The notes: generated by a model from the sequence alone, not told the origin. A stretch of 64,000 nucleotides of DNA from Blautia argi (GCF_003287895.1 NZ_CP030280.1:1557501-1621500), one strand, 5' to 3'. Shown: positions 18,018 to 27,036, counted from the stretch's first letter. Made by a program: numbers and translations.

Positions 18018-18233
18018 ATGACAGAAAAAACTTGTGGAAATTGCAAATCCAACAAATTAATATTAGTAAAACAAACTTATAATGCATATTATAGTCCGCA
18101 TATTTCTATGGGCATTGGAAAGAAAGTAAAAATCAGAAGAACTGTTTGTGAAGTTTGCGGACATGTAGATGAATGGGTTACAGATGAACGTGGGTTAGAA
18201 AGATTGAAAATAAAGTATTTAAAAAAGAAATAA
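18018..18233 (+). CDS. small zinc-ribbon protein
   Basis: The 71-residue protein starts after AGAAGGAGG. Cys6-x2-Cys9 and Cys43-x2-Cys46 form a zinc-ribbon pattern with about 33 residues between the pairs; the rest is basic and ends KYLKKK. Zinc ribbons of this size bind nucleic acid or act as protein adaptors. It is the last gene of the lantibiotic transcription unit, 29 bases after LanM2; a role in the locus is unproven. Confidence 0.65.
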   Translation: MTEKTCGNCKSNKLILVKQTYNAYYSPHISMGIGKKVKIRRTVCEVCGHVDEWVTDERGLERLKIKYLKKK

Positions 18234-18424
18234 TACATTTTAACAGTAAACTCTAAATTAGGGTAACTGTAGATTTATCATTTTATCACTCATAATGATA
18301 GGAAAATAGTTTTTTACTTGAGCCGGCTTTTACTTCATCATTTTGATAGAAAGTAAACATTTATTACATTTGTAGGTTCATTATGAGTGGTAAATAATTT
18401 TTAGGATAAGCGCTGAATATTACA

Positions 18425-19265
18425 GTGCGGCAGAGACATCTATCCGAACTCCTAACCCACCTCGTTTCTTACTTGGCTTGTATCGGATCCAGACCATATA
18501 CTTCCGCATTGAGAACTCTTTGGTTGGAGCAATACTTTCGATATCGATTTTGTATGGATAATAAGAAATACGATCCATAATGGCATCTGCAAGTGTACTT
18601 TCACCGCTACAGATCTACTAATAAGAGCTTTGTTCAGCTTTCTGTCGTATTCGTAATCAATTGCTGTAATACTGGCATCCGGCTCTTCCAGTTCTGCAAA
18701 ACGGAGGAGTCTTTTTAAACGGTTGTTTTGCGGTTACTATATTCGATATCTACCAGCATACTGAAACGGTCTTCAAAAAGAACTTTCTTCATGTTGTTGT
18801 CATCCATCTGGATACGGAATCCCTCTACCATTACTGTAAGACGCATTTCAAGTGTTTTATCGAGTGTACGCTGATTTGACATGATTATTTACTTTCATAG
18901 TATCTACTACCTTTGATAATGCCTTGTACTTTTTTTGCTGTCTCTGATGTAGAGAGATCATCCGATGTATAATCAGGTTCACTCGTCATAGCAGCGAGTA
19001 GATTATTGATACTTTTATAGATAGGTTTTCCATAATAGGATACTTTCTTTATATAAGCCTATTCCAATTTCGCTGGAGAATGTTTTCAGCCAGCCTTAGC
19101 AGTCCCATACAACTTCTGTAGGACTGTTGTTCACCTGTGCCTAGAGGTAAGAATTCTATTAACAACCTTACGGATGTTAATTCCGATAGAATCTGCCCAT
19201 CTGCGGAAACGGTCACCGTGTCATTCCAGATATTTCTGGTGATCCTGCGACATACGTTCCATAAA
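18425..19265 (-). mobile_element. decayed IS21-family remnant (IstB and IstA fragments)
   Basis: On the minus strand, 18425-18885 encodes scattered pieces of an IstB-like helper ATPase: TLEMRLTVMVEGFRIQ, VLFEDRFSMLVDIEYSNRKTT at the N-terminal side and STLADAIMDRISYYPYKIDIES with MRK near the end; the central Walker region is deleted. Further upstream on that strand, 18885-19265 gives the tail of the partner transposase (SETAKKVQGIIKG) and short N-terminal pieces (RWADSIGINIRKV). Several stops make it inactive. The 18234-18424 stretch before it has only a distant 12-bp inverted repeat (18287-18298 with 18378-18389). Confidence 0.6.
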
Positions 19266-19328
19266 TCATATCTTAATTGTCAAGGTATTCCGGTTATTGA
19301 AAAGTAGCCGGATATTTTTTCTATCAAC

Positions 19329-19937
19329 GTAAGCGCAAAATATTGCTACGCTGCCCATGAATCACGCTTGCACCAAAATGATAGATGCAAGCGTTTTACT
19401 CTAGTTTAGTTTTGACAGTTCTCTTTCGCAGTCTCGCTCCATGGGGCAAGCTGTTCCAGCTGTTCATCTGACATTTTAGCGTCTGGCCGCTGTGATAAGA
19501 GGTATGTCAGATATTTGTAGGTGTTCAGGTCATTCGCTTTTGCCATCTCAACCATTGTATACACAATAGCGCTAGATGTAGCTCCCTTCGGACTGGCACT
19601 GAACAGCCAGTTCTTCCGGTTATGCGCTTAAGAACATAATCGAAAAAACTGGTTGTTTTCAGATAGTTCAGATGGAGCAACTGCAAATGCAATGTATCTT
19701 ACAATTGTTGAGATGGCAAAAGCATACGATTTAAATCTGTATGAATATTTAAAGTTCCTGCTAGAGCATCGTCCTAATGAGAACATGACAGATGAAGAAC
19801 TGGATTATCTAGCTCCTTGGAGCATAGATGTGCAGGAACAATGTAGCATTAAATAGAGTAAAATGTTAGCCTTCCAGAATCCTAGCAATGGGATTCTGGA
19901 AGTATGTTTTGGGGACACCCCGAAACTATGCGCTTAC
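19329..19937. mobile_element. two IS66 transposase tails joined head-to-head
   Basis: From GTAAGCGC at 19329, the minus strand encodes the IS66 TnpC end (ANDLNTYKYLTYLLSQRPD, then LEQLAPWSETAKENCQN and a stop). Near 19628 it meets a plus-strand IS66 tail (NWLFSDSSDGATANAMYL, EMAKAYDLNLYEYLKFLLEHRP, LDYLAPWSIDVQEQ) that ends at 19856, with outer repeats GCGCTTAC at 19930-19937 and again at 19947-19954. The two halves differ in sequence, so they come from two IS66 copies fused in opposite orientation. Neither is functional. No full gene lies between 18.24 and 20.06 kb. Confidence 0.75.
19871..19902 (+). terminator. hairpin inside IS66 tail
   Basis: CTTCCAGAATCC (19871-19882) pairs perfectly with GGATTCTGGAAG (19891-19902). 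A T-run follows (TATGTTTT). It lies just upstream of the agr promoter and would shield it from read-through. Confidence 0.6.
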
Positions 19938-19976
19938 GAAATTTAAGCGCTTACTTCTAACATTTGATTAATGTAG

Positions 19977-20041
19977 TTTAAGGACAAAAATGTGCTACTT
20001 TAGGGACAAAATAAATTGGCTTATCCATAATGTGGTATATT
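19977..20041 (+). promoter_or_regulatory. agr operon promoter with 22-bp direct repeat
   Basis: TTTAAGGACAAAA (19977-19989) and TTTAGGGACAAAA (19999-20011) are direct repeats with a 22-bp period. The -10 box TATATT at 20036-20041 lies 32 bp after GGACAAAA of repeat 2, exactly as at the lantibiotic promoter. No good -35 is present, which fits an activator-dependent promoter. Autoactivation by the LytTR regulator of this operon is the likely mode, as in staphylococcal agr. Confidence 0.75.
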
Positions 20042-20069
20042 TAATTCATAAAATTGAAAGGTGATTGAA

Positions 20070-20645
20070 ATGTTAGAAAAAATGTCTATGTATTTAGCAA
20101 ATCAGTTATATATAAAAGGAGAAATAGCAGAAGATAAAATAGTAATAATCCGATATGGGTTTGAAATAATGATATCGTCATTATTTATTTTATTATCAAT
20201 TCCATTATGTGCGATTATTATGTTCAGGTTGTCAGATGGGATTATTTTTTTGCTATTTTTTATGCCAGTGAGGCTTTTTAGTGGTGGGTATCATGCACCT
20301 ACCTACAAAAAATGTTATGTGTGTACAATGATGCTTTTTAGTATCGTAATATTGATTGCGTATTTATTTCCTATATTAAACATATATACAGTAGTACTAA
20401 GCTTGATAGTATGTATTGCATACATTTTTGAAAAAGCTCCTTGTGTAAATGTACATCATCCGCTTTCTGAGCGAAAATATAGAGAGAATAAAATACGAGC
20501 GAGGGTTTGTATAATAATCGAATCAATGATGAGCATTATTTTATTTTTCTTGAATACAAGACTGTGTACAGTGTCAGTATACACTCTTTTGCTTGTGGTG
20601 GGAATGATGCTATTTTCAAAAGGAAAGGAGATAAAGGCATGTTAA
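20070..20645 (+). CDS. agrB: AgrB-type peptide-processing membrane protease
   Basis: Start ATG 20070 follows GAAAGGTG by 7 bases and gives 191 residues. The family hallmarks are present: RYGFEI near residue 28, GGYHAPTYKKC with catalytic His75 and Cys82 seven residues apart, and four to six membrane helices. AgrB cuts the C-terminal tail from AgrD and closes the (thio)lactone ring. Its stop overlaps the agrD start by 7 bases, so translation is coupled. It is the first gene after the repeat-bearing promoter. Confidence 0.93.
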   Translation: MLEKMSMYLANQLYIKGEIAEDKIVIIRYGFEIMISSLFILLSIPLCAIIMFRLSDGIIFLLFFMPVRLFSGGYHAPTYKKCYVCTMMLFSIVILIAYLFPILNIYTVVLSLIVCIAYIFEKAPCVNVHHPLSERKYRENKIRARVCIIIESMMSIILFFLNTRLCTVSVYTLLLVVGMMLFSKGKEIKAC

Positions 20646-20752
20646 GTAAAATAACACAATTAGTTGAATTTTTTGCAGTGTGGGGTGCGGGAGTAGCATC
20701 TTTATTTGGGAGTTATGAACCACAAGTACCTGATAGTTTGATTGAAGACTAG
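20639..20752 (+). CDS. agrD: AgrD-type autoinducing peptide precursor without cysteine
   Basis: This is a 37-residue peptide with AGGAAAGGAG upstream. It has an amphipathic N-terminal helix (LSKITQLVEFFAVWG), then VASLFGS, then the acidic AgrD tail YEPQVPDSLIED. Aligned with Listeria AgrD, where the ring is followed by YEP (recalled), AgrB would cut before Tyr26 and leave a five-residue ring Ser21-Leu-Phe-Gly-Ser25. There is no Cys anywhere, so the ring would be a Ser lactone rather than a thiolactone, as known for Staphylococcus intermedius-group peptides. The exact N-terminus of the mature signal is unknown. Confidence 0.85.
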   Translation: MLSKITQLVEFFAVWGAGVASLFGSYEPQVPDSLIED

Positions 20753-20816
20753 GTTATTGTCGGGATAATTCTTGAAGTAAACCAACTGCTTGAAAATTAT
20801 TTTGGGAGGTAAAATA

Positions 20817-21380
20817 TTGAAACAAAAAAAAAGTAATCAGCAATTAATGGTTGAAGCAATTAAACTTGCGGTGGGAACAACATCATATTTAGGGTTATCT
20901 ATTGATTCAGTGTTTGAGGCTACTATTGAAAGACTATATTCTTACTATCAAGAAACAAAGGATAAGTGCTATGCTGAAACAGCTTTGTTACATATACGAG
21001 CATATGTGGAGATGGGATTTGACTACGAGGATAAAGCTGAACTTTTTGATCCTATATTAGAAGAATTGGGAACTTCTAGAAATCTGGAATTCCCAAAAGC
21101 ATATTATTATTCAAAAAAAATTAAAGCTAATAAAACTCAAATCAGGACAATGATTGTAAAATGGCCAGCTTCAAAGTTTCGAATGAATATAAATGAATTA
21201 ATTCAAGATATATTGGATAAAGTGGTGAATAAAAAAGTAGGTATTTACTACTATAATAGTAATCCTGCCCCTGATAAAGGTAATAATATGGATGGAGATT
21301 TATATGAATTGGTAGTAAGTGAAAAAGAAACATATTTTCATGATATTAAACGAAGAAAATATTTTACAATTATTTCATAA
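20817..21380 (+). CDS. hypothetical protein of the agr operon
   Basis: A strong GGGAGGT site at 20806-20810 favours TTG 20817 over the in-frame TTG 20790, giving 187 residues. The protein is soluble, helical at the start (LMVEAIKLAVGTTSYLGLS; ETALLHIRAYVEMGF) and basic in the middle (KWPASKFRMNINELIQD), with no membrane segment. No family is recognised. Placement between agrD and the response regulator suggests a modulator of the circuit or a target gene. Confidence 0.7.
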   Translation: MKQKKSNQQLMVEAIKLAVGTTSYLGLSIDSVFEATIERLYSYYQETKDKCYAETALLHIRAYVEMGFDYEDKAELFDPILEELGTSRNLEFPKAYYYSKKIKANKTQIRTMIVKWPASKFRMNINELIQDILDKVVNKKVGIYYYNSNPAPDKGNNMDGDLYELVVSEKETYFHDIKRRKYFTIIS

Positions 21381-21426
21381 TTGTTTATACTAAAAAGGAT
21401 TATTTTTGTGTTAAGTGAGGTGTGTT

Positions 21427-22143
21427 ATGAGGATAGCATTATGTGATGACGATGAAAAAGCACTAATAAAAAATAAAGAAATATTGAAAGAGTGTCTTTC
21501 GGAAACCAAAATAGTTGCAGATATAAGAACGTATCGCTCAAGCGATTTCCTTTTATATGATATACAGGAAAATAATTATTTTGATTTGCTATTATTAGAC
21601 ATAGAGATGCCGAAAATTAATGGAATGCAAATTGCAAAGGATGTGAAAAAATTATGTCCAGAAACACTTGTGATTTTTATCACATCACATAGTGAGTATG
21701 CTATTGATTCATTTGAGTTATCTGTATTTAGATACATAGAAAAAGGACCGACTATAAAAGAAAAACTTTCATATGCATTGATAGATGGTTTAAATTATAT
21801 TGAAATTCAAAAAGATGAAATGTACACAATTACAACACCTACGAGATATGAGAGGATACCATATAGGAAAATTTTATATATAAAGAAAGATGGAAAATAC
21901 GTGGTTTTAACTACTATAAATGGAGAAACTCAGATTCGCAAGCCGTTAGCTGAAGTATATGATGAAATTAATTCAGATGAGTTTGTATATATAGACCGTA
22001 GTTGCATTGTAAATCTTATTCATTTGATGCGAATTGAAAAAATGGATGCAATCATGAGAAATGGGGTATCTTTGCCTATAAGCAAAAAAAGATTAGGTAT
22101 TCTGAAAGATATTATTAACGAATATTGGAGTCAACATGTATGA
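21427..22143 (+). CDS. agrA: LytTR-family response regulator (AgrA-like)
   Basis: ATG 21427 follows GTGAGGTG; 238 residues. The receiver domain has the acidic pocket Asp7-Asp8-Asp9 and phosphoacceptor Asp58 in LLLDIEMPKING. A LytTR DNA-binding domain covers about 135-235 (RKILYIKKDGKYVVL, ETQIRKPLAEV, FVYIDRSCIVNL, LPISKKR). Phosphorylated by the kinase downstream, it would bind the 22-bp-period direct repeats at 19982-20011 and 5183-5212. Its stop overlaps the kinase ATG (ATGA). Confidence 0.93.
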   Translation: MRIALCDDDEKALIKNKEILKECLSETKIVADIRTYRSSDFLLYDIQENNYFDLLLLDIEMPKINGMQIAKDVKKLCPETLVIFITSHSEYAIDSFELSVFRYIEKGPTIKEKLSYALIDGLNYIEIQKDEMYTITTPTRYERIPYRKILYIKKDGKYVVLTTINGETQIRKPLAEVYDEINSDEFVYIDRSCIVNLIHLMRIEKMDAIMRNGVSLPISKKRLGILKDIINEYWSQHV

Positions 22144-23453
22144 TAAATGCTATTTTTGAAATTATTTCAAGTTTTATAGAAATATATTTGTTTTATGCCA
22201 TAATTGGTTTGCTTTTTCCAAAAGAGGTAAATCCCCCTAAAATTAAAATTATATTACAGAGTATGGTGTTATTATGCATCGTTTTATATTTGAATAGTTT
22301 TGTATTATATTCATGGATGCCATTTTTAGTGTTTCCGACATACGTGGGTATTACAGCCGCTACTTTATATAAAGAAAAATATAGATATACTATTTCTATT
22401 GCATTATTTTACTCACTTATTATTTATGTTATTGACTTTTTTAGCGTAACACTACTTAGTATAGTATATAGAAATCCTGATTTTGCACAGTCAGTCTTGT
22501 ATAGTAAAAGTGTAGATAGATTGGTATATATTTCTGTTTGTAAAATCATATTATTGTTACTTTACTATGAACTGTATAGAACCCATAAAAAAATCAATTT
22601 ATATTTTGAAGGATATAAATTTTGGATTTTAATTACGATTTGTGGATTTAGTGGTGGTATATTTTTGGCAGAAAAAACTTTGGATCAGTTTGATTTACAT
22701 ATAGCCATTTCATGGGTATTCTTAATAGTTATTATTATTTTGCTGATAATTATTTTAGGAAGTTACATGGTGAGAAAAGTAGAAAAGCAAAATTACGAAT
22801 TTGCAAAAACTAGGAGTGAACTGTTAGAAAATAATTATACAAATTTAAAACAGGCATATGAATTAAATGCAAAAATGTATCATGATTATAAACATCATAT
22901 CAGTGCAATTCAAAGTCTAATTTACGAAGAAAATATTGAAGGTTTGAAAGAATATATTAGTAATTTAGAAATGGTACATTTCAATATGAATGACAAAAGA
23001 TGGACGAGTGATGCAACAGTTAATTTTATCATCAATAATAAAATAAGTGAATGTAAGAAAGAGGGAATTGAGATTAAGGCTAATATTGATTTCCCAATTG
23101 ATTCTAATATAAAAACTAATGATATGGTGGTTATTTTGGCGAATTTGCTTGATAATGCGATAGAAGCATGCAATCAAATTCCAGTTCCAATTAATAAAAG
23201 TATCCATTTAATTATCAGGCGTGTTAATGAGATGCTTGTGATTAAGGTTGAAAATCCATGTTTTCAAACACCTAAAATAATTGATGAAAAGTTTATGACA
23301 AATAAGAAAAATAAATATGAACATGGGTGGGGGCTAATTAGCGTAGAAAATACAGCACATAAATATGAGGGAACTTTACGATGTTCGTATGATGCAAAGG
23401 AGAAGACATTTAAAACAACTGTAAATTTAGCATGTCAAAAAAATGGTTTTTAA
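22140..23453 (+). CDS. agrC: AgrC-like GHKL sensor histidine kinase
   Basis: ATG 22140 overlaps the regulator stop as ATGA; GGAG lies 9 bases upstream. The 437-residue protein has about six membrane helices in the first ~215 residues, a coiled linker (KTRSELLENNYTNLKQ), phosphoacceptor His248 in HDYKHHISAIQ, N box NLLDNAIEAC, and G box HGWGLISVENTAHKYEG. It would sense the cyclic peptide outside and phosphorylate the LytTR regulator. Unlike the second kinase in the window (57829-59088), it is intact. Confidence 0.93.
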   Translation: MINAIFEIISSFIEIYLFYAIIGLLFPKEVNPPKIKIILQSMVLLCIVLYLNSFVLYSWMPFLVFPTYVGITAATLYKEKYRYTISIALFYSLIIYVIDFFSVTLLSIVYRNPDFAQSVLYSKSVDRLVYISVCKIILLLLYYELYRTHKKINLYFEGYKFWILITICGFSGGIFLAEKTLDQFDLHIAISWVFLIVIIILLIIILGSYMVRKVEKQNYEFAKTRSELLENNYTNLKQAYELNAKMYHDYKHHISAIQSLIYEENIEGLKEYISNLEMVHFNMNDKRWTSDATVNFIINNKISECKKEGIEIKANIDFPIDSNIKTNDMVVILANLLDNAIEACNQIPVPINKSIHLIIRRVNEMLVIKVENPCFQTPKIIDEKFMTNKKNKYEHGWGLISVENTAHKYEGTLRCSYDAKEKTFKTTVNLACQKNGF

Positions 23454-23471
23454 CGGAGGGAGAAAAATAAA

Positions 23472-24134
23472 ATGAGAAAAATAAAAAGAATAGCTATTAT
23501 GTTATGTAGTGTTATGTTAATAGGCACTGCACCGACGATTGTGTGTAATGCTAGCACGGGTGTATCAGAAATAGACGGATATAATGAGGAACGTTTTCAG
23601 GAGTTAGTAAATATAGTAGTTGATTTGAAGTTAGATATCAAAGATGAGGAAATGGTATTTACTATATTAGAAGAAAAAGCAGAAAATAATATTCTTCGTA
23701 GTAGTATAGGAGATATATGGAATGCACTTACCGAAACAGAAAAAAAACTTTTAATTAAGTATCCATTTGATGCATTAAAAGTAAATACAGCTAAAAATAT
23801 TGCCACAACACAGACTGAGATTAAATTTGGATACAGTGGATTAGGTGATAGAAGCGATGCATTTAGACATGGTATATGGAATGCAGAAATGACTATTTTG
23901 ATAGGTGAAAATAAAGCAGAACTATTTGCCACGGCACATGAAGATATTAATACAGAAGGATATGAGTCAGATGGATTTTTAAAAACAGAGCACAGAAATA
24001 TGGATTTACACAATAATGGTATTGGGCGTGAGATTGGTAAAAACAGTGGAAGTATAACGGAGAATGAATTAGCTGATATAATATATGGTAACATATATTC
24101 AAACACATCGAGATTTATTTGGTTACATGAATAA
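23472..24134 (+). CDS. secreted DUF6973-like protein
   Basis: The 220-residue product follows a GGAGGGAG site. Residues 1-27 are a signal peptide (basic MRKIKR, hydrophobic core, Ala-Ser near 27-28). The mature part carries conserved-looking His motifs: SDAFRHGIWNAEMT, ATAHEDIN and NMDLHNNGIGREIG. These match my memory of DUF6973, a secreted family thought to be hydrolase-like; the assignment is not confirmed. It is the last gene of the agr operon and precedes a strong terminator, so it is probably quorum controlled. It may be an effector or processing enzyme outside the cell. Confidence 0.7.
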   Translation: MRKIKRIAIMLCSVMLIGTAPTIVCNASTGVSEIDGYNEERFQELVNIVVDLKLDIKDEEMVFTILEEKAENNILRSSIGDIWNALTETEKKLLIKYPFDALKVNTAKNIATTQTEIKFGYSGLGDRSDAFRHGIWNAEMTILIGENKAELFATAHEDINTEGYESDGFLKTEHRNMDLHNNGIGREIGKNSGSITENELADIIYGNIYSNTSRFIWLHE

Positions 24135-24159
24135 TACTATGAATTGTTCGTAAAAATAT

Positions 24160-24206
24160 GTAAGGAAAGTATTCTGAAAATTCAGGGTATTTTCCTTACT
24201 TTATAC
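24160..24206 (+). terminator. terminator of the agr operon
   Basis: GTAAGGAAA (24160-24168) pairs with TTTCCTTAC (24191-24199); the interior can pair further. TTTATACG follows. A shorter stem with a run of nine or more T occurs again near 24308-24333. Confidence 0.7.
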
Positions 24207-24364
24207 GTATAAATTGTGCGAAATAAATAATGGAGAAATACGAGATATAATAAGCAAAAATAAGAGTAGGTGTATAAAAAGTAATTAAAAAATATACAAT
24301 AGCACTATAGAGGCTTGTTAGTCTCTTTTTTTTTATCAAAAAATATATCATTTTAAGTTGAAAT

Positions 24365-26369
24365 GTAAGCGCAAAATATTGCTACGTTACTCGCAAATTA
24401 TACTTGCACCAAAATGATAGATGCAAGCATTTTACTCTGTTTTAGTTTTGGCAGGTAGCTTTCACAGTTTCGCTTCATGGAGAAGCTGTGAAAGCTGTTT
24501 ATCTGACATGTTATCGTTTGATCGTTGTTATAAGAGATATGTCAGATATTTATAGGTATTCAAATCATTCGATTTTACCATCTCAACCATTGTATACACA
24601 ATTACGCTGGCGGTGGCTCCTTAGGACTGGTTGAATAATCCGGAGTGAAATCCATCACCTGTCCGGCACATGGAAATCACTTTTGTGCATGTAGAATCAT
24701 AATTTCTGCAGGAATATTTGTAAAAGCTGCTCCGCACCGCAAATGCGGCAAGACCTTGACCAATATTCCCATAGAAACGGAACCACAATCAAGCAGAAAA
24801 AAGGTGATTTCCAAATTCCCGGATTTGTGATTTCAAGCCTCAAGAATACTCACTGGTACTGAACAGCCAGTTCTTCCGACCAACAGAAAGTAAATGGTCT
24901 GATTGCATTCTCACTGAGATTGTTAGATAAACTGCAATGACTGCCTTCCAGATAGGCCATCAGCGTGTCTTTCCAATTTTGGGCATAGTTCACCGTTTTG
25001 GCCAAACGAGTTCCCTTGTTTGGACGCTGTTGATCCAGCCAATTCTAGAATGCATCCAGTATCGGCTTCTCTTTTTCAAGACGGAACGCTTTTCTCTGCT
25101 CTGCAGTATGATTTTTTACTTATGAGTACCGTTCATAATCAAACGGCTTAGAACAGAACTGTACACCCTGCACTGCCGGAAGGCGTAATCATACTCTTTC
25201 CCTTTCGGTATGGCACCATGAAGTAACTTCTCACATGTGTCCAGCAAGAGCAGCGTTTGATATCTGGCAGATTGTTATAACCTTGGTATCCATCTGTCTC
25301 CAGATATCCGCTGAACCCTTGTAGGAAAGATGCTGCATGAAACTTTGCCCTGGTCTTTGTGTAATGATAGAGCAGGATTGGCGGAAGGCCGTCTTCTCCA
25401 CTGCAGAAAACCCACATCCAGGAATCTGTTTCAGGATTACGTTCAGGCTCATTCAGTACCTGAACCCTTGTTTCATCTGCCATCAGATATTTTCGCTCCA
25501 GTAACTGACGGTGAAAATAGTCATACACATGACAGAGATAATTCTCGGCACAATAAATAATCCAGTTAGCTAGTGTAGCCCGACTTAATGGAACTCCCTG
25601 CTGTTTTCAGCCCGTTTCCTGCCGGTTTAACGGCAGACCATTCTGGTACTTCTGGTGCATTGCCCATCCAACAACAGATTCGGATGCATAACTTTCCGGG
25701 AACAATGGTTCCTGAACTGGTGCTTTGACAAACATCAAATCATCAAGGTGTTCCTCTGATGTGACACACTCCGGACATTTATACGTTTCGCGATAGATAT
25801 TTACCACTTTCCCTTTGGCGGGGGTAAAGCGGAATTCATGGCGGACGAATTCTTTTCCAATCTGTTCCATTTGGGATAGTTAGAAGAAAACTTCCAACAG
25901 ACAGCTTCATTGGCCCTGCCACGGAAATGCTGTTTTTTTCCGCAGGTGTTGGAAGCGTATCCAATGAATGTTCATACGATGGTATATCAGTATCCTGAAA
26001 ATCTATTCGGACAACTTCCTGATTTTCCGGAGCACGATAGTTGCGTCCGGTTGACACCGGTAAATCCACATAGCCTTTCTGACGTAGCTTTTTTTACTCA
26101 GTTGTAAAAAGTGCTTGGTTTGATGTCGTGTTCCTCACATCATTGATGATCTGTCAATCCACTTTGACGGCATTCCATTGTAAGACGGTATTGTTCTTCG
26201 GCAGGTTCTTTTGCTTCTCATGAGCACTACTCCATAAATCGAATGGAGTAAAATGTTCGCATCTATCATTTTTAACAATAGAAAATAAAGTAAAATGCTT
26301 GCATTCTCTATTAATCATTATGGACTGAGTTTTAGGGCAACGTAATCCGTCGAATTATTTTGCGCTTAT
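24365..26369 (-). mobile_element. decayed IS66-family element with 8-bp target duplication
   Basis: Terminal repeats start GTAAGCGCAAAAT at 24365 and end ATTTTGCGCTTAT at 26369. GTTGAAAT flanks both sides (24357-24364 and 26370-26377), the 8-bp duplication expected for IS66. On the minus strand, fragments of the TnpC transposase can be read: MEQIGKEFVRHEF with its CPEC zinc motif, MADETRVQVLNEPERNPETD, the DGYQGYNN region, and a C-terminal piece near 24400-24600. Stops, frameshifts and an unrelated ~230-base stretch (about 24610-24850) break it. The accessory genes tnpA and tnpB are missing or unrecognisable. No other gene is visible from 24135 to 26469. Confidence 0.85.
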
Positions 26370-26408
26370 GTTGAAATATTAGAAATGTTAGAAAAAACGC
26401 CTATTTTT

Positions 26409-26436
26409 TGAAACTTAATTTATGAATCCTACGTAT
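26409..26436 (+). promoter_or_regulatory. ECF-type promoter of the sigma operon
   Basis: TGAAACTT (26409-26416), an AAC-containing -35, is followed after 15 bases by CGTA (26432-26435), a typical ECF -10. The start codon lies at 26470. ECF sigma factors usually activate their own promoter, so autoregulation is inferred. The IS66 insertion ends only 40 bp upstream. Confidence 0.6.
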
Positions 26437-26469
26437 TGATACAAAAAGAAAAAATTAGGATTCTTACGA

Positions 26470-27036
26470 ATGAAGGAAAGAAAGTTATTAAAACAACTAC
26501 AGAGAAAGAACGAAAAGGCTTTAGAAGAGATTATGCAGAAATATGGTGCATATGTCACTACGATTTCAAAAGAAATACTTGCGGGGAAAGGTACAAACGA
26601 AGATGTGGAAGAAGTAGTATCAGATGTATTTATCTCTTTATGGAATACGGCTGAAAGAATTGATTATGAAAAATACACCAGTATTAAAGCATATATAGGT
26701 ATGATTGCAAGGAATAAGGCAAAAGATAAAATACGTGCAATTAAAAATTGGAATCTGGAACTTTATGATGATGTGATTTTAATTGATAACCAGGCCGAAA
26801 AACTCATGGAGCAAAAGGAACAACAGAGGATTATTCAGAAACTTCTTCAGAAATTAAAGCCGATGGATCAGGAAATCTTTCTTTTATATTATTATAGATA
26901 TTTTAAAATAGAAGAAATCGCATTACAACTTAATATGAATCCGCAGACCATAAAAACCAGACTTCGAAGAGGCAGGGAAACTTTGCGTCATGCTTTGCGT
27001 GAGGAGGGGTATACGGTTTATGAAAATCAAGATTAG
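26470..27036 (+). CDS. ECF RNA polymerase sigma factor
   Basis: The 188-residue protein has sigma region 2 (ALEEIMQKYGAYVTTISKEILAG, EDVEEVVSDVFISLWN, IKAYIGMIARNKAKDKIR) and region 4 (MDQEIFLLYYYRYFKIEEIALQLNMNPQTIKTRLRRGRE as a helix-turn-helix). It directs RNA polymerase to ECF promoters. The anti-sigma gene begins inside its last 17 bases. The ribosome site is weak (AGGA at 26457), with an ECF promoter directly upstream. Confidence 0.93.
   Translation: MKERKLLKQLQRKNEKALEEIMQKYGAYVTTISKEILAGKGTNEDVEEVVSDVFISLWNTAERIDYEKYTSIKAYIGMIARNKAKDKIRAIKNWNLELYDDVILIDNQAEKLMEQKEQQRIIQKLLQKLKPMDQEIFLLYYYRYFKIEEIALQLNMNPQTIKTRLRRGRETLRHALREEGYTVYENQD

Noticed and set aside
23597-24106. 169-codon minus-strand ORF opposite the DUF6973-like gene
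   Set aside because: The plus strand has a signal peptide, ribosome site and operon context; the minus ORF has none.
24645-24830. 61-residue plus-strand ORF inside the IS66 element
   Set aside because: It has no ribosome site, lies in a stretch interrupting the transposase remnant, and matches nothing recognised.
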